Below, in pieces: positions 1-9,262 of a stretch of DNA of 64,000 nt. The notes below the pieces were generated by a model. The model did not search any database and was not told the DNA's origin. It saw only the letters and a program-made list of their open reading frames with translations. The first letter of the stretch is position 1, and each line of letters opens with the position of its first letter. The stretch comes from Parasulfitobacter algicola (GTDB lineage: Bacteria > Pseudomonadota > Alphaproteobacteria > Rhodobacterales > Rhodobacteraceae), in assembly GCF_013315265.1 (NCBI RefSeq), contig NZ_JABUFE010000013.1, forward strand, positions 28,932-92,931. Reading direction: 5' to 3'. The position numbers and the translations under genes were made by a program.

Positions 1-1462
1 AAGGGGCCGCGATTTTACCGTCCAGTAACACAGCCTTGCCGTTTTGGATCAATCCACGAAAGCGGGCACTGGCAGCGGGGCGATAAAAATCATGACGCAT
101 GTCTTCTTCGCGCGACCATGTTGTTTTGACAGGTGTGCCAGGCATCGCCTGGGCCACGCGCGCTGCCAGAACAGCGAAATCAAATTCACCCCGGCGTCCA
201 AAACCGCCACCAAGATAGGTCGTATGCACGGTAACCGCATCCTTTTTCAGATCTACAGCGGCGGCACATTTATCACGTACAATCGTAGGCGCTTGTGTGC
301 CGGACCAGATCTCAAGACTGCTATCTGTGTAAAGCGCGACTGAATTCATCGGCTCCATGGTGGAATGGGCCAGCCAAGGCACGTGGTATTCTGCCGTGAT
401 CTCAGTCGCACCTTCAATCGCTGTATCAACGTCGCCATCGCCCCGCATGGTGGAATTAGCGCTGGTATCGAACGCTTTGACGATCTCGGCTCGCAAGGCT
501 GCGGTCGTGGCAGGATAACTGGCGGCTTCCCATTCGATCTCAACGGCTTCGGCGGCTTTCATAGCCAACCACGTGTTATTTGCGATCACAGCGATACCAT
601 CGCCCAGATCAACGATCTTTTCGACACCGGGCATCGTTTCGGCTGCGCTGGCGTCAAAGCGGATCATGCCAGCGCGTTTGGGGTTCATCCGGACAGTTGC
701 AAATTTCATGCCCGGCAGGCGCACATCTGCACCGAATTCGGCCGTGCCCGTGGCTTTGCCCACCATATCAACCCGGGGCAAGGATGTGCCCAACAGCTTC
801 CATTCGCTGGCCGGGCGCAGCGTGATCTCTGCCGGGGGCTCAATGGCGGCCGCCGCTTGGGCCAGATCAGCGTAAGACAAGGTCTGACCATTTGGCCCAA
901 TCACCTGACCGTTTTCGGTTGCCACCTCAAAATCCTGCACGCCCCACTGATTAGCAGCGGCAGTTTTCAGCGTTTCGCGCGCAGTAGCCCCCGCCATGCG
1001 CATTTTTTCAAACGCATCCACGGTCGAGGTTGACCCACCCGTGACCTGAAGCCCCATAATCTTGCCAACAACGCCGACAGTTTCTTTGACGGTGTCCTGA
1101 AAATCGGTGACGGCATAGTCTTTGAACGGTAAACTAAGCCCCATCATCACACCATTATAATATGCCTGCGCAGCCGGGCCATGAATGACGTTGATGCTTG
1201 CAAAATCTACATCCAGTTCCTCGGCCGCCAAAGCGGCAAGGGTCGTCATGATGCCCTGTCCCATCTCGGCCCGCGGCGCGATGATCGTCGTGCCGGACTG
1301 GTCAATGATGATATAGGGGTTCAGCGTGACCGCATCGCCTTCGGGACGCAGCGGGTTTTCCAATTCACGCCGGGCCTGCCAGACACCAAAGGCCACACCA
1401 CCCACAACAGCAGCCGATCCGATCAGAAACGTACGGCGGGCGATTTTTCCAAGACGGCTCAT
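1..1462 (-). CDS. Molybdopterin-binding subunit of an isoquinoline 1-oxidoreductase-type hydroxylase (partial)
   Basis: This is the large molybdenum-cofactor subunit of a xanthine oxidase-family hydroxylase, closest in layout to IorB. It would hydroxylate an N-heterocycle or aldehyde and pass electrons to the adjacent 2Fe-2S subunit. The reading frame starts at ATG 1462 and runs off the window after about 487 codons, so the C-terminus is missing. Residues 9-14 (RRTFLI) begin a twin-arginine signal followed by a hydrophobic stretch, which indicates folded export to the periplasm. A GGGFGRR molybdopterin-contact motif lies near residues 416-422. The start is 2 nt after the stop of the 2Fe-2S gene, so the two form one operon. 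The substrate cannot be read from the sequence. Aldehyde dehydrogenase of the same superfamily is the main alternative. Confidence 0.85.
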   Translation of the reverse strand, partial: MSRLGKIARRTFLIGSAAVVGGVAFGVWQARRELENPLRPEGDAVTLNPYIIIDQSGTTIIAPRAEMGQGIMTTLAALAAEELDVDFASINVIHGPAAQAYYNGVMMGLSLPFKDYAVTDFQDTVKETVGVVGKIMGLQVTGGSTSTVDAFEKMRMAGATARETLKTAAANQWGVQDFEVATENGQVIGPNGQTLSYADLAQAAAAIEPPAEITLRPASEWKLLGTSLPRVDMVGKATGTAEFGADVRLPGMKFATVRMNPKRAGMIRFDASAAETMPGVEKIVDLGDGIAVIANNTWLAMKAAEAVEIEWEAASYPATTAALRAEIVKAFDTSANSTMRGDGDVDTAIEGATEITAEYHVPWLAHSTMEPMNSVALYTDSSLEIWSGTQAPTIVRDKCAAAVDLKKDAVTVHTTYLGGGFGRRGEFDFAVLAARVAQAMPGTPVKTTWSREEDMRHDFYRPAASARFRGLIQNGKAVLLDGKIAAP

Positions 1463-1464
1463 CT

Positions 1465-1929
1465 TTATGCCTCCTGCAGCTTTTGCGCGGCATCCTTTAT
1501 CGCCGCGCGGATGCGGGGATAGGTGCCGCAGCGGCACAGGTTGCCCTGCATTGCGTCATCAATTTCAGCGTCATTTGGGTTGGGTGTGTTCGCCAAAAGA
1601 TCGGCAGCTTGCATGATCTGGCCGGATTGGCAGTAGCCGCATTGCGCCACCTGATTGTCGATCCAGGCTTGCTGGATTACAGCCAGATTGTCGGGCGTCC
1701 CCAGCCCTTCGATGGTTGTCACATCACCCCAGACATCGGCCAAAGCCACCTGACATGACCGCACAGCTTCGCCGTCAATATGAACCGTGCAGGCCCCACA
1801 AGCCGCAACACCGCAGCCAAACTTGGTGCCGGTCAGACCGACTTCATCACGTAAAACCCAAAGCAAGGGCACATCTTCGGGCAAATCCACGGTATGGGAT
1901 TGCCCGTTTATGGTAAGTGTGGTGGCCAT
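1465..1929 (-). CDS. (2Fe-2S)-binding subunit of a molybdenum hydroxylase (IorA type)
   Basis: Small electron-transfer subunit of the molybdenum hydroxylase, 154 aa. The N-terminal ferredoxin-like cluster is held by C39, C44, C47 and C59. The second, helical-domain cluster uses C97, C100, C132 and C134 (CGYC and LCRCG motifs). All eight cysteines of the CoxS/IorA family are present, so it should carry two 2Fe-2S clusters between the molybdenum site in the downstream subunit and an outside acceptor. An in-frame ATG at 1959 exists, but ATG 1929 is preceded by AAGGGAG at good spacing and gives the usual N-terminus, so I use 1929. No signal peptide is visible. It may be co-exported with the Tat-signal-bearing partner, which is inference. 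No FAD subunit is seen nearby, as expected for the two-subunit type. Confidence 0.88.
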   Translation of the reverse strand: MATTLTINGQSHTVDLPEDVPLLWVLRDEVGLTGTKFGCGVAACGACTVHIDGEAVRSCQVALADVWGDVTTIEGLGTPDNLAVIQQAWIDNQVAQCGYCQSGQIMQAADLLANTPNPNDAEIDDAMQGNLCRCGTYPRIRAAIKDAAQKLQEA

Positions 1930-1951
1930 CGTAATGCTCCCTTTCATCGGA

Positions 1952-1979
1952 TATGACAAAATATTCGTATTTTGTCATA
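1952..1979. promoter_or_regulatory. Perfect 12-bp inverted repeat, candidate TetR operator
   Basis: The arms TATGACAAAATA and TATTTTGTCATA are exact reverse complements separated by TTCG. The element sits between the divergent hydroxylase operon (start 1929) and the TetR gene (start 2024), where a local repressor would cover both promoters. The length and symmetry fit a TetR dimer site. Binding by the neighbouring protein is inference. Confidence 0.7.
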
Positions 1980-2023
1980 ATGTCAAATTGACGTTCTAGC
2001 GCGAAACTGTCAAATGCTTTTAC

Positions 2024-2614
2024 ATGACAACTGCATTACCAGATTTCAGCCCGGATCCCCGCGTAAAAGATATTATGGGCGCGGCGTTTGAAACTTTTGC
2101 AACCTATGGCTATCGCCGTACTGCAATGGAAGACATCGCCAAGACTGCCGGTATGTCGCGATCTGCGCTTTATCTGCATTTCAAGAATAAAGAAGACATC
2201 TTCCGGTCCTTGGCACAGTATTACTACGACGCAGCCGCCGAAGGTATGACAAAAGCATTGCAGAATCCCGGGCCGTTGGCGCAGGTTTTGCATGGTGCAT
2301 TTGTCGCCCGTGGTGCTGGCATCATGGAAACAGTCCTGTCTTCACCCCACGGCGAAGAACTGCTTGATACGAAATCTACCACAATCGCCGATGTGTCCAA
2401 ATCCGGAGAGGCGAAACTGGCGGGTATTTTCGCCGACTGGCTGAAACATGCCAAGGCAAGCGGCCAGATCAGACTGATGATGGACCCCGACGTCATGGCC
2501 GATACAATCATGGCAGCATTAAAGGGGTTAAAAACGCCGCCACCATCGCTTGACGTTTATCGCGAACGGCAACAGGTTCTGGCCGAAGTTCTGGCACAAG
2601 CCTTAAGTCATTAG
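2024..2614 (+). CDS. TetR/AcrR-family transcriptional regulator
   Basis: A 196-residue one-domain repressor of the TetR family. The N-terminal helix-turn-helix covers about residues 30-60 (RTAMEDIAKTAGMSRSALY, then LHFKNKEDIF), the most conserved stretch of the family. The remaining 130 residues are the variable ligand-binding and dimerisation domain. It is divergent from the molybdenum hydroxylase operon, with a perfect 28-bp palindrome between them, so it most likely represses that operon and itself until an aromatic or aldehyde inducer binds. The effector is unknown. The family assignment is firm; the target is inferred from position and the palindrome. Confidence 0.9.
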   Translation: MTTALPDFSPDPRVKDIMGAAFETFATYGYRRTAMEDIAKTAGMSRSALYLHFKNKEDIFRSLAQYYYDAAAEGMTKALQNPGPLAQVLHGAFVARGAGIMETVLSSPHGEELLDTKSTTIADVSKSGEAKLAGIFADWLKHAKASGQIRLMMDPDVMADTIMAALKGLKTPPPSLDVYRERQQVLAEVLAQALSH

Positions 2615-2648
2615 TTAAATTTTTTAAAATCGCCATCAGGGTTTGATA

Positions 2649-2900
2649 ATGAAAAAAGTAACTTTGATAAGCCTGCTTGTTTTTATAGGCGCTCTTATTT
2701 TGGGGCGCTATTGCTTGGTCGAAATCTGGAGAATAGAGGATAATTACTGGAAGCCAGACGGTAGCAATTTGCAGCAGGGTCAGCTTGATGTCTTGGGCAT
2801 TCTTTTGCTGATATCACTTATCAGCATTCCCGCCAGCTTTTTAGCATTTTTCATAGGGTTGGCGACAATCTGGGGTGAATACGGGAAGAAACAAGATTAA
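2649..2900 (+). CDS. Small two-helix membrane protein, unknown function
   Basis: An 83-residue protein that I do not recognise. Two hydrophobic stretches (about residues 3-20 and 45-70) suggest two membrane helices joined by a polar loop rich in charged residues and aromatics (WRIEDNYWKPDG). The C-terminus (GEYGKKQD) is charged. A TTG at 2643 could extend it by two codons, but ATG 2649 is the simpler start. The ribosome-binding site is weak. It lies 34 nt after the TetR gene in the same direction and is more AT-rich than its neighbours. It could be cotranscribed with the regulator. Confidence 0.5.
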   Translation: MKKVTLISLLVFIGALILGRYCLVEIWRIEDNYWKPDGSNLQQGQLDVLGILLLISLISIPASFLAFFIGLATIWGEYGKKQD

Positions 2901-2986
2901 ATAAGTAGGATCAGATCTGCATGGCTAAATAAATGTCCTAATTTCACCTTATAACCTCACCTTTTGTCCGCTAAACAAAAAGTACA

Positions 2987-3439
2987 ATGACAAAATTGAT
3001 AGACACTCCCCCCGCCTGGCTGGCAACGTGCCTGATCATTGCTTGGCTGCAGTCACACTATTTCGATCTGGGGATGTCGCTGGATTACGGGATCACCGAT
3101 CTTTTAAGTGCCATTCTTCTTGGCGGCGGCATCATCATATTTTTCATGGCCGTTATCCAGTTTCGCCGTCATCAGACCACGATCATACCACATCAAGAGG
3201 CCTCAAACCTGATTACGCAGGGTATTTATAAATGGTCCCGTAATCCGATTTATGTCGCTGACACACTGATCTTGGCCGGGCTGATCCTGCGATGGGATGC
3301 CGTGCTGAGTTTGCCACTCATCCCAATATTCGTCTGGATCATCGAACGTCGTTTCGTCATACCTGAAGAAAATCGGTTGCGGCGCAAATTTCGGGCTGAC
3401 TTCGCACGATACGAAAAAAAGACGCGGCGTTGGGTTTGA
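2987..3439 (+). CDS. Isoprenylcysteine carboxyl methyltransferase-like membrane protein
   Basis: A 150-residue integral membrane protein of the ICMT/phospholipid methyltransferase-like family. About four hydrophobic segments are visible. The C-terminal signature is clear: GIYKWSRNPIY near residues 80-90, then an EENRLRRKF...YEKKTRRW tail, which in relatives forms the S-adenosylmethionine pocket at the membrane face. Bacterial members are mostly uncharacterised, and a methyl acceptor cannot be named from sequence. It stands alone, 122 nt before pntA, with no evident operon partner. The family call is good; the function remains generic. Confidence 0.75.
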   Translation: MTKLIDTPPAWLATCLIIAWLQSHYFDLGMSLDYGITDLLSAILLGGGIIIFFMAVIQFRRHQTTIIPHQEASNLITQGIYKWSRNPIYVADTLILAGLILRWDAVLSLPLIPIFVWIIERRFVIPEENRLRRKFRADFARYEKKTRRWV

Positions 3440-3469
3440 CGTCATTGGTGGTATCTTGATTGGATGTGG

Positions 3470-3490
3470 TTGCGCAATAATGTTGCGCAA
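3470..3490. promoter_or_regulatory. Paired TTGCGCAA palindromes upstream of pntA
   Basis: Two exact copies of the 8-bp palindrome TTGCGCAA (3470-3477 and 3483-3490) are separated by 5 bp, so their centres are 13 bp apart. They lie about 75-90 bp upstream of the pntA start. A dimeric regulator site is plausible. No regulator can be named. Confidence 0.4.
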
Positions 3491-3515
3491 GTTAAGTGGG
3501 TTTTGAATCATATCT

Positions 3516-3531
3516 GTCCTGATTTCAGGAC
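3516..3531. promoter_or_regulatory. GTCCTGA/TCAGGAC inverted repeat before pntA
   Basis: Perfect 7-bp arms GTCCTGA and TCAGGAC with a 2-bp centre, about 30 bp upstream of the pntA start codon. The 2-nt loop is too short for a good RNA hairpin, so a protein-binding operator is more likely than a terminator. Confidence 0.35.
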
Positions 3532-3561
3532 GGACATAAACAAGCAAGGGGGACGGGCCGT

Positions 3562-5133
3562 ATGAAAATCGGGGCGCCAAAGGAAACATACGAAGGGGAG
3601 GCCCGCGTGGCCATGACCCCTGACAGCGCAGCTCAACTGCAAAAGCTGGGCTATGATTGCGTGATCGAAACCGGCGCTGGCGAAGCCGCAGGATTTTCGA
3701 ATGCTGCCTATAAAGAAGCCGGTGTTCAGGTCGTCAAAACGGCGGCTGCCCTTTGGAAAGCCGCAGATGTTGTCGCCAAAGTGCGCCCACCATCCGAGAC
3801 AGAGATCAAGCGCCTGCGGGACGGGCAAACGCTGATTTCCTTTTTCTATCCCGGCGCCAATGAAAAACTGATGGATTTGGCCAAGGGCAAGGGTGCCAAC
3901 GTCATAGCAATGGATATGGTCCCCCGGATCAGTCGCGCCCAAAAGATGGACGCGCTGTCGTCGATGGCCAATATCGCAGGCTATCGCGCCGTGATCGAGG
4001 CAGGCAATAACTTTGGCCGCTTCTTCACGGGTCAGGTGACCGCTGCTGGTAAAGTACCGCCTGCCAAAGTTCTGATCGTGGGCGCAGGTGTGGCTGGTCT
4101 GGCCGCAATTGGCACGGCGACATCACTTGGCGCAATGACATACGCCTTTGATGTACGCCCCGAAGTTTCTGAACAAATCGAATCCATGGGCGCCGAATTT
4201 GTGTTCCTTGAATTCGAAGACAGCCAGGACAGCGCCGGAACCGGTGGCTATGCCGCGCCCTCCAGCCCCGAATTCCGCGAAAAGCAGCTGGAAAAGTTCC
4301 GCGAATTGGCGCCCGAGATGGATATCGTTATCACCACGGCCCTGATCCCCAACCGCGACGCGCCGATCTTGTGGACCGAAGACATGGTCAAGGCGATGAA
4401 GCCCGGTAGCGTGGTCGTGGATCTGGCCGCCGAAAAGGGCGGCAACTGCGAACTGACCATTATGGACGAAAAAATCGTAACGAAAAATGGTGTGACCATC
4501 GTGGGGTATACTGATTTCCCAAGTCGAATGGCCTCGCAGGCTTCAACCCTGTATTCCACGAATATCCGCCACATGATGACCGATCTGACACCCGAAAAAG
4601 ACGGGCAGGTCGTCCACAACATGGAAGATGACGTGATCCGCGGCGCAACGGTGACGTTCAAGGGCGACATCACCTTTCCGCCACCGCCACCCAAGATAAA
4701 GGCGATCGCAGCCGCCCCGAAAAAAGAAGCGGTCAAAGAACTGACGCCTGAACAGAAAAAAGCACAGGAACTTGCAGTCTTTCAAAAACAAACCCGAAAT
4801 CAGGTGGGCTTGTTGGCGATTGGCGGCGCGTTGATCCTATTGGTGGGTCTTGTAGCCCCCGCCAGTTTCATGCAGCATTTCATCGTCTTTGTGCTATCAG
4901 TTTTTGTTGGCTTTCAGGTGATCTGGGGCGTCTCGCACAGCTTGCACACACCGCTGATGTCCGTGACCAACGCCATTTCATCCATCATCATTCTGGGGGC
5001 ATTAATGCAGATCGGATCTGGATCATATCTTGTGATCCTACTGGCGGCACTTTCCGTTTTTATGGCCGGGATCAATATCTTTGGCGGCTTCCTCGTGACA
5101 CGGCGCATGCTTGCCATGTTCCAGAAATCTTAA
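3562..5133 (+). CDS. pntA: NAD(P) transhydrogenase subunit alpha
   Basis: Alpha subunit of the proton-translocating membrane transhydrogenase, which uses the proton gradient to reduce NADP+ with NADH. At 523 aa it is the fused, E. coli-like alpha form: soluble NAD(H) domain I (residues 1-370), a proline- and lysine-rich linker (about 372-405) and a C-terminal membrane domain with four hydrophobic helices (about 415-520). The Rossmann loop [11 protein letters not shown] is at residues 174-184. The conserved [18 protein letters not shown] catalytic stretch is near 125-142. ATG 3562 follows an AAGGGGG ribosome-binding site. pntB starts 13 nt after its stop. It likely supplies NADPH for biosynthesis and redox defence. 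Confidence 0.96.
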   Translation: MKIGAPKETYEGEARVAMTPDSAAQLQKLGYDCVIETGAGEAAGFSNAAYKEAGVQVVKTAAALWKAADVVAKVRPPSETEIKRLRDGQTLISFFYPGANEKLMDLAKGKGANVIAMDMVPRISRAQKMDALSSMANIAGYRAVIEAGNNFGRFFTGQVTAAGKVPPAKVLIVGAGVAGLAAIGTATSLGAMTYAFDVRPEVSEQIESMGAEFVFLEFEDSQDSAGTGGYAAPSSPEFREKQLEKFRELAPEMDIVITTALIPNRDAPILWTEDMVKAMKPGSVVVDLAAEKGGNCELTIMDEKIVTKNGVTIVGYTDFPSRMASQASTLYSTNIRHMMTDLTPEKDGQVVHNMEDDVIRGATVTFKGDITFPPPPPKIKAIAAAPKKEAVKELTPEQKKAQELAVFQKQTRNQVGLLAIGGALILLVGLVAPASFMQHFIVFVLSVFVGFQVIWGVSHSLHTPLMSVTNAISSIIILGALMQIGSGSYLVILLAALSVFMAGINIFGGFLVTRRMLAMFQKS

Positions 5134-5146
5134 GGGGGACCGGTCA

Positions 5147-6595
5147 ATGGATTTCGGATTCACCACAGCGGCCTATGTCGTCGCAGCTGTTCTTTTCATT
5201 TTGTCCCTAGGCGGTCTGTCAGGACAGGAAAGTGCAAAACGCGCCGTATGGTACGGCATTACAGGCATGGCGCTGGCCGTCTTTGCAACACTGATCGGGC
5301 CCGGTGCCGGGCTTTGGTTTTTATCAATCATCCTGATCGCTGGCGGCGGCGTCATCGGCTATCAACTGGCCACCCGCGTACAAATGACACAGATGCCCGA
5401 ATTGGTCGCCGCGATGCATTCGCTGGTTGGTCTAGCGGCTGTGTTTGTGGGCTTCATCGCGCATTTTGAAATGGTAAATGTTGCCGCTGCAATGACAGAT
5501 GGTAAACTTATCGGCAGCTTGCCTGAGATGGGCACTTTTGCAAATCTCATCGCCAAGAAATCAGTGGTTGAGCTGAATATCCTTCGGGTCGAACTGTTCC
5601 TGGGTATCTTTATCGGGGCTGTGACCTTTACCGGATCGGTCATCGCATATGGCAAATTGGCGGGCAAAGTCGACACATCTGCCGCCAAACTGCCCGGTGG
5701 CCACTTGCTGAATGCCGCCGCTGCGGGCCTGTCACTGGTCTGCCTGATCTGGTATTTCAACAGCGGTGGCTTCTTCCCGCTGTTTCTGATGACTCTGGCT
5801 GCACTTTTCATCGGCTATCACCTGATCATGGGGATTGGCGGGGCGGATATGCCTGTGGTCGTATCGATGCTGAACAGCTATTCCGGTTGGGCGGCGGCGG
5901 CCATCGGCTTCAGCCTTGGCAATGACCTTTTGATCGTGGTCGGTGCCTTGGTCGGATCGTCCGGTGCGATCTTGTCATACATCATGTGCAAAGCGATGAA
6001 CCGGTCTTTCATCAGTGTGATCCTGGGTGGTTTTGGCGGCCCTGCAGGGGAACAGATGGCGGTTGAAGGCGAACAAGTCGCGATCGATGCCGACGGCGTG
6101 GCAACGGCCCTTGAAGACGCCGACAGCATCGTCATCATCCCCGGCTATGGCATGGCCGTGGCCCAAGCGCAGCAATCGGTTAGCGAATTGACCAAACGCC
6201 TGCGCGCCAAGGGCAAGACCGTGCGCTTCGCCATCCACCCTGTCGCTGGCCGCTTGCCGGGCCACATGAATGTACTGCTGGCCGAAGCCAAAGTGCCCTA
6301 TGACATCGTGCTGGAAATGGACGAGATCAACGATGATTTCCCCGACACCGACGTGGCGATTGTCATCGGTTCAAACGATATCGTGAACCCCGCCGCCCAA
6401 GACGACCCCAACAGCCCCATCGCCGGTATGCCGGTTCTGGAATGCTGGAAGGCCAAGCAGGTCTTTGTGTCAAAACGCGGTCAGGGCACCGGCTATTCCG
6501 GCATCGAAAATCCGCTGTTTTTCAAGGATAATACCCGGATGTTTTATGGCGACGCCAAGGCATCACTGGATCAGCTTCTGACTAAAATCAGCTGA
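5147..6595 (+). CDS. pntB: NAD(P) transhydrogenase subunit beta
   Basis: Beta subunit (482 aa) of the same transhydrogenase. The first about 270 residues hold many membrane helices that complete the proton channel. The C-terminal domain III binds NADP(H): [10 protein letters not shown] near residues 330-340, [21 protein letters not shown] shortly after, and a [12 protein letters not shown] stretch near 415-425 are all intact. The frame is open from 5111, but ATG 5147 has TAAGGGGGA directly upstream and yields the standard N-terminus [10 protein letters not shown]. It is translationally close to pntA, so the pair is one operon. Confidence 0.96.
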   Translation: MDFGFTTAAYVVAAVLFILSLGGLSGQESAKRAVWYGITGMALAVFATLIGPGAGLWFLSIILIAGGGVIGYQLATRVQMTQMPELVAAMHSLVGLAAVFVGFIAHFEMVNVAAAMTDGKLIGSLPEMGTFANLIAKKSVVELNILRVELFLGIFIGAVTFTGSVIAYGKLAGKVDTSAAKLPGGHLLNAAAAGLSLVCLIWYFNSGGFFPLFLMTLAALFIGYHLIMGIGGADMPVVVSMLNSYSGWAAAAIGFSLGNDLLIVVGALVGSSGAILSYIMCKAMNRSFISVILGGFGGPAGEQMAVEGEQVAIDADGVATALEDADSIVIIPGYGMAVAQAQQSVSELTKRLRAKGKTVRFAIHPVAGRLPGHMNVLLAEAKVPYDIVLEMDEINDDFPDTDVAIVIGSNDIVNPAAQDDPNSPIAGMPVLECWKAKQVFVSKRGQGTGYSGIENPLFFKDNTRMFYGDAKASLDQLLTKIS

Positions 6596-6606
6596 ATAAA
6601 ACGCGC

Positions 6607-6631
6607 AGACCTCGGATTTAATCCGGGGTCT
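6607..6631. terminator. Hairpin between convergent pntB and moaB
   Basis: An 11-bp stem (AGACCTCGGAT with ATCCGGGGTCT, one G-U pair) closes a TTA loop in the 49-bp gap between two convergent genes. There is no strong T-run on either side, so it may be a shared, weak or factor-assisted terminator. Confidence 0.5.
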
Positions 6632-6644
6632 CGTAGCATACTCA

Positions 6645-7187
6645 TTATTTCCGCCGATGATGTTCATCCAGCCGCGGGAAAATTTCTACAAAATTGCAAG
6701 GGCGGTGGCGGTAATCCAGCTGCTTGGCTAAAATCTCGTCCCAGGCATCCTTGCAGGCCCCAGGACTGCCCGGCAGCGCAAACAGATAAGTACCACCCGC
6801 TACCCCACCAGTTGCGCGGCTTTGCACGGCCGACGTACCGATCTTGTTCATCGACACCATCGTGAACACCGTGCCAAAGGCATCGATTTCCTTTTCATAG
6901 ACATCTCGGTGCGCCTCGACCGTGACATCGCGCCCCGTCAGGCCCGTTCCCCCGGTTGAGATCACAACATCAATTTCAGGATCCGCACACCAGGCGCGCA
7001 GTTGATCCGCGATCTGGTCACGTTCATCCGTCAGGATCATTCGCGCGGCCACAATATGCCCCGCTGCTTCGATCCGGTCGACCAGTACTTGCCCTGATCG
7101 ATCCTGATCCAGCGATCGGGTGTCCGACACGGTCAGCACGGCAATACGGACGGCGATAAAGTCCATCGTTTCGTCAATACGCGACAT
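6645..7187 (-). CDS. moaB: Molybdenum cofactor biosynthesis protein B
   Basis: MoaB/MogA-like protein (180 aa) that binds molybdopterin, acting in molybdenum cofactor synthesis (adenylation of molybdopterin in characterised relatives). The MPT-binding fold is marked by AVLTVSDTR near residue 15, STGGTGLTGRDVT near 80-92 and FALPGSPGACKDAW near 135-150. The cofactor it helps make is needed by the IorAB-type hydroxylase at the start of the window, although the genes are not adjacent. The stop of the downstream-overlapping metallophosphoesterase abuts its start at 7188, so the uracil-glycosylase, phosphoesterase and moaB genes read as one leftward operon. Confidence 0.92.
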   Translation of the reverse strand: MSRIDETMDFIAVRIAVLTVSDTRSLDQDRSGQVLVDRIEAAGHIVAARMILTDERDQIADQLRAWCADPEIDVVISTGGTGLTGRDVTVEAHRDVYEKEIDAFGTVFTMVSMNKIGTSAVQSRATGGVAGGTYLFALPGSPGACKDAWDEILAKQLDYRHRPCNFVEIFPRLDEHHRRK

Positions 7188-7781
7188 CTATACCTCGAAC
7201 CAATTTACGGTCGGGCCCAGGTTATGAACCTGTGTTTCACCGATCTGCCCGGATTTGCCCCAGCTGTCATGAATGTGCCCGCAAAACATCAGCTTGGGCT
7301 GCACCCGTTCAATCGCAGCTCGGACAGAGGTCGACCCGACCGACTGTCCGGCAGATGTGATATCAGCGACACCTTTAGGTGGCGAATGGGATACCAGAAT
7401 ATCGGCACTGCCGCAGGCATTCAGCATCTCTTCGGCGGTATCTTCGCTCAGATCGCAGGACCATGATCCAAAGGGCGTCACAGGAATCGCATAGCCGATC
7501 CCAAAGATCGTCACGCCGTCAATTTCAACGCTTTGCCCGTGCAAAACAGTCATGCCATCCAACGCCGCATCCCGCAGTTCATCCGCGCTTTCGGCATTTC
7601 CCGGCACAGTGACAAAGGGGCGCTTAATATCGCGCAGTAACACCATCGCCTCTGGCAAGCCTTGACGCATATTGCAGAAATCGCCCGCCCCAATCACCAG
7701 ATCGGCCTGCGCACTGGCTTGCATCAAATCAGCGGCACGGACCCGGGCCAGATGCAGATCAGAAAATGCCAGTATCTTCAT
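7188..7781 (-). CDS. Calcineurin-like metallophosphoesterase
   Basis: A 197-residue cytosolic metal-dependent phosphoesterase. The two-metal site motifs occur in order: DLH (residues 8-10), GAGDFCN (about 51-57, supplying GD), PGNAES (about 79-84, a GN[HE]-like element), SHSPP (about 150-154) and CGHIH (about 177-181). This compact size is typical of small YfcE-like or MPP-superfamily enzymes acting on phosphodiesters. The substrate cannot be deduced. It overlaps the preceding glycosylase gene by 4 nt and is immediately followed by moaB, so the three are probably cotranscribed. Confidence 0.85.
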   Translation of the reverse strand: MKILAFSDLHLARVRAADLMQASAQADLVIGAGDFCNMRQGLPEAMVLLRDIKRPFVTVPGNAESADELRDAALDGMTVLHGQSVEIDGVTIFGIGYAIPVTPFGSWSCDLSEDTAEEMLNACGSADILVSHSPPKGVADITSAGQSVGSTSVRAAIERVQPKLMFCGHIHDSWGKSGQIGETQVHNLGPTVNWFEV

Positions 7782-8533
7782 GCCTTTAACCTTTCTTGCA
7801 ACATCAACAGATCATGCCACGCCTCGCGCTTTTTTTCGGGACTGCGCAGCAGATAAGCAGGGTGAAACATCGGCAATGCGGGCTTGCCCAGCACATCGGT
7901 CCATTGCCCGCGCAACCGCGTGATCCCCTTGCGTCCCAGCATCGCCTGACACGAAATATTGCCCATCAGGACAATTACATCGGGATCGACCAACGCCACA
8001 TGCTTTTCCACAAACGGCAGCATCATCGCAATTTCTTCAGGCTTAGGATCGCGATTCTGTGGCGGCCGCCAAGGCAGTACATTTGTGATATAGACCGACG
8101 CCGCAGCATCCGGTGTTTCGCGCCACAACTGAATGGCAGCCAACATCTTGTCCAGCAATTGCCCGGCCCGCCCGACAAAAGGGCGCCCCTGAATATCCTC
8201 GTCTCGTCCCGGCGCTTCGCCAATGATCATCAGGCGCGCAGCCGGATTGCCATCGCTAAAGACCAGGTTTTTCGCGCCTTTCTTCAGCTCGCAATGCTCA
8301 TAGGCCGCCATGGCCGCCTGCAACCCGTCCAGATCGCTGGCCCCATCTGCCGCCTGTCTGGCAACCATGACCGGGTCAACCTCATCCAGTAATGCGGGTT
8401 GAACAGGCGCTGCCTTTGGCTTGGGCTTTTCCGCAGGTACCTCATAGCGGTTCACAGGCACGTCCGATATCGCCTCGGTCGCACCCATCTCAACCTGCCA
8501 GTCCAGCAAGGCTTTGGCCGTATGAAAATCCAT
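7778..8533 (-). CDS. Uracil-DNA glycosylase family protein (family 4-like)
   Basis: A base-excision repair glycosylase (251 aa). The superfamily motifs are clear in the C-terminal 170 residues: [26 protein letters not shown], the [14 protein letters not shown] block, and [17 protein letters not shown]. The N-terminal 75 residues are a low-complexity, proline-rich extension. Classic family 4 enzymes hold a 4Fe-4S cluster with four cysteines. Here only C106-like in EHCEL is obvious, and the position after PEEI is methionine, so the cluster may be absent. A GTG at 8542 is an alternative start; ATG 8533 sits behind a G-rich GGGGGGTGG and is preferred. It overlaps the phosphoesterase by 4 nt. Confidence 0.85.
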   Translation of the reverse strand: MDFHTAKALLDWQVEMGATEAISDVPVNRYEVPAEKPKPKAAPVQPALLDEVDPVMVARQAADGASDLDGLQAAMAAYEHCELKKGAKNLVFSDGNPAARLMIIGEAPGRDEDIQGRPFVGRAGQLLDKMLAAIQLWRETPDAAASVYITNVLPWRPPQNRDPKPEEIAMMLPFVEKHVALVDPDVIVLMGNISCQAMLGRKGITRLRGQWTDVLGKPALPMFHPAYLLRSPEKKREAWHDLLMLQERLKA

Positions 8534-8716
8534 CTTGTCCACCCCCCATAGCTAGGGCCGGAACGCCCAAAGGTAAACACTTTCCGAATGGTACAACGCC
8601 GTTCTGTTGGATATCAGACGGTTGTGGGCGGTATGCGAAAATTAAATCTTATGTTGGCTATGAGCCCAATCTGCACGATGCTGCTCCAGCAACGAAGGGC
8701 GGCTAATGCTATCTGG

Positions 8717-9262
8717 CTATTTGCGTATGACAGTTTCGTTGTAGCAAACACCTGAATCTTCAATCTTAGAAACAAGGGCAGAGAGAGTTAAGCCTGAGTA
8801 ATCCATAAGTTGAATGGGCTTTTGATCGACAAAATGTACCCAATACTCTTTGGTGGTGTCCTCTTCGAACTCGTATGTCGTGCGATACTCGATCTCCGTT
8901 ATGTTTGACAGCTTTGAACTGAAGCCTGTCTCAGGTCCAAAGGTGTGTTTTGGCACTTCCCAGAGCAGCTCATCGTTAGTCAGCCTAAAATGCCAACTGC
9001 CTGCCGTTCCTTTGAACTTTAGCACTTGAAAGAACATCTTAATGAGATGCCCAATTCCAGTGGCTATGAATCCTAAACCAAAGAAAGACCATACAGACAA
9101 TTGCTGCAGCATATCTTCCGATAGTTCCCAGACAAAGGTTTCCGGGATCATCCAGTAGCCCAACAGGATGCAACCGAACGAAAAGAGCGGCATGACGAAC
9201 AAGTACTGGATATTCCTGCTACGCACTGACGTTCTAATATCAAAAATAGGGTCTGATGGCAT
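8717..9262 (-). CDS. Membrane protein of unknown function
   Basis: I do not recognise this 181-residue protein. Two membrane helices are visible (about residues 20-40 and 57-78), followed by a soluble C-terminal domain of about 100 residues with alternating hydrophobic positions suggestive of beta strands (WHFRLTNDELLWEVPKHTFG, then IEYRTTYEFEED). The layout resembles small PH-like or YcxB-like membrane proteins, but I cannot assign a family. ATG 9262 has AGGAG upstream. Base composition is noticeably more AT-rich than the flanking repair and pyrimidine genes, and it stands alone between two intergenic gaps, so it may be a recent arrival. Confidence 0.65.
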   Translation of the reverse strand: MPSDPIFDIRTSVRSRNIQYLFVMPLFSFGCILLGYWMIPETFVWELSEDMLQQLSVWSFFGLGFIATGIGHLIKMFFQVLKFKGTAGSWHFRLTNDELLWEVPKHTFGPETGFSSKLSNITEIEYRTTYEFEEDTTKEYWVHFVDQKPIQLMDYSGLTLSALVSKIEDSGVCYNETVIRK

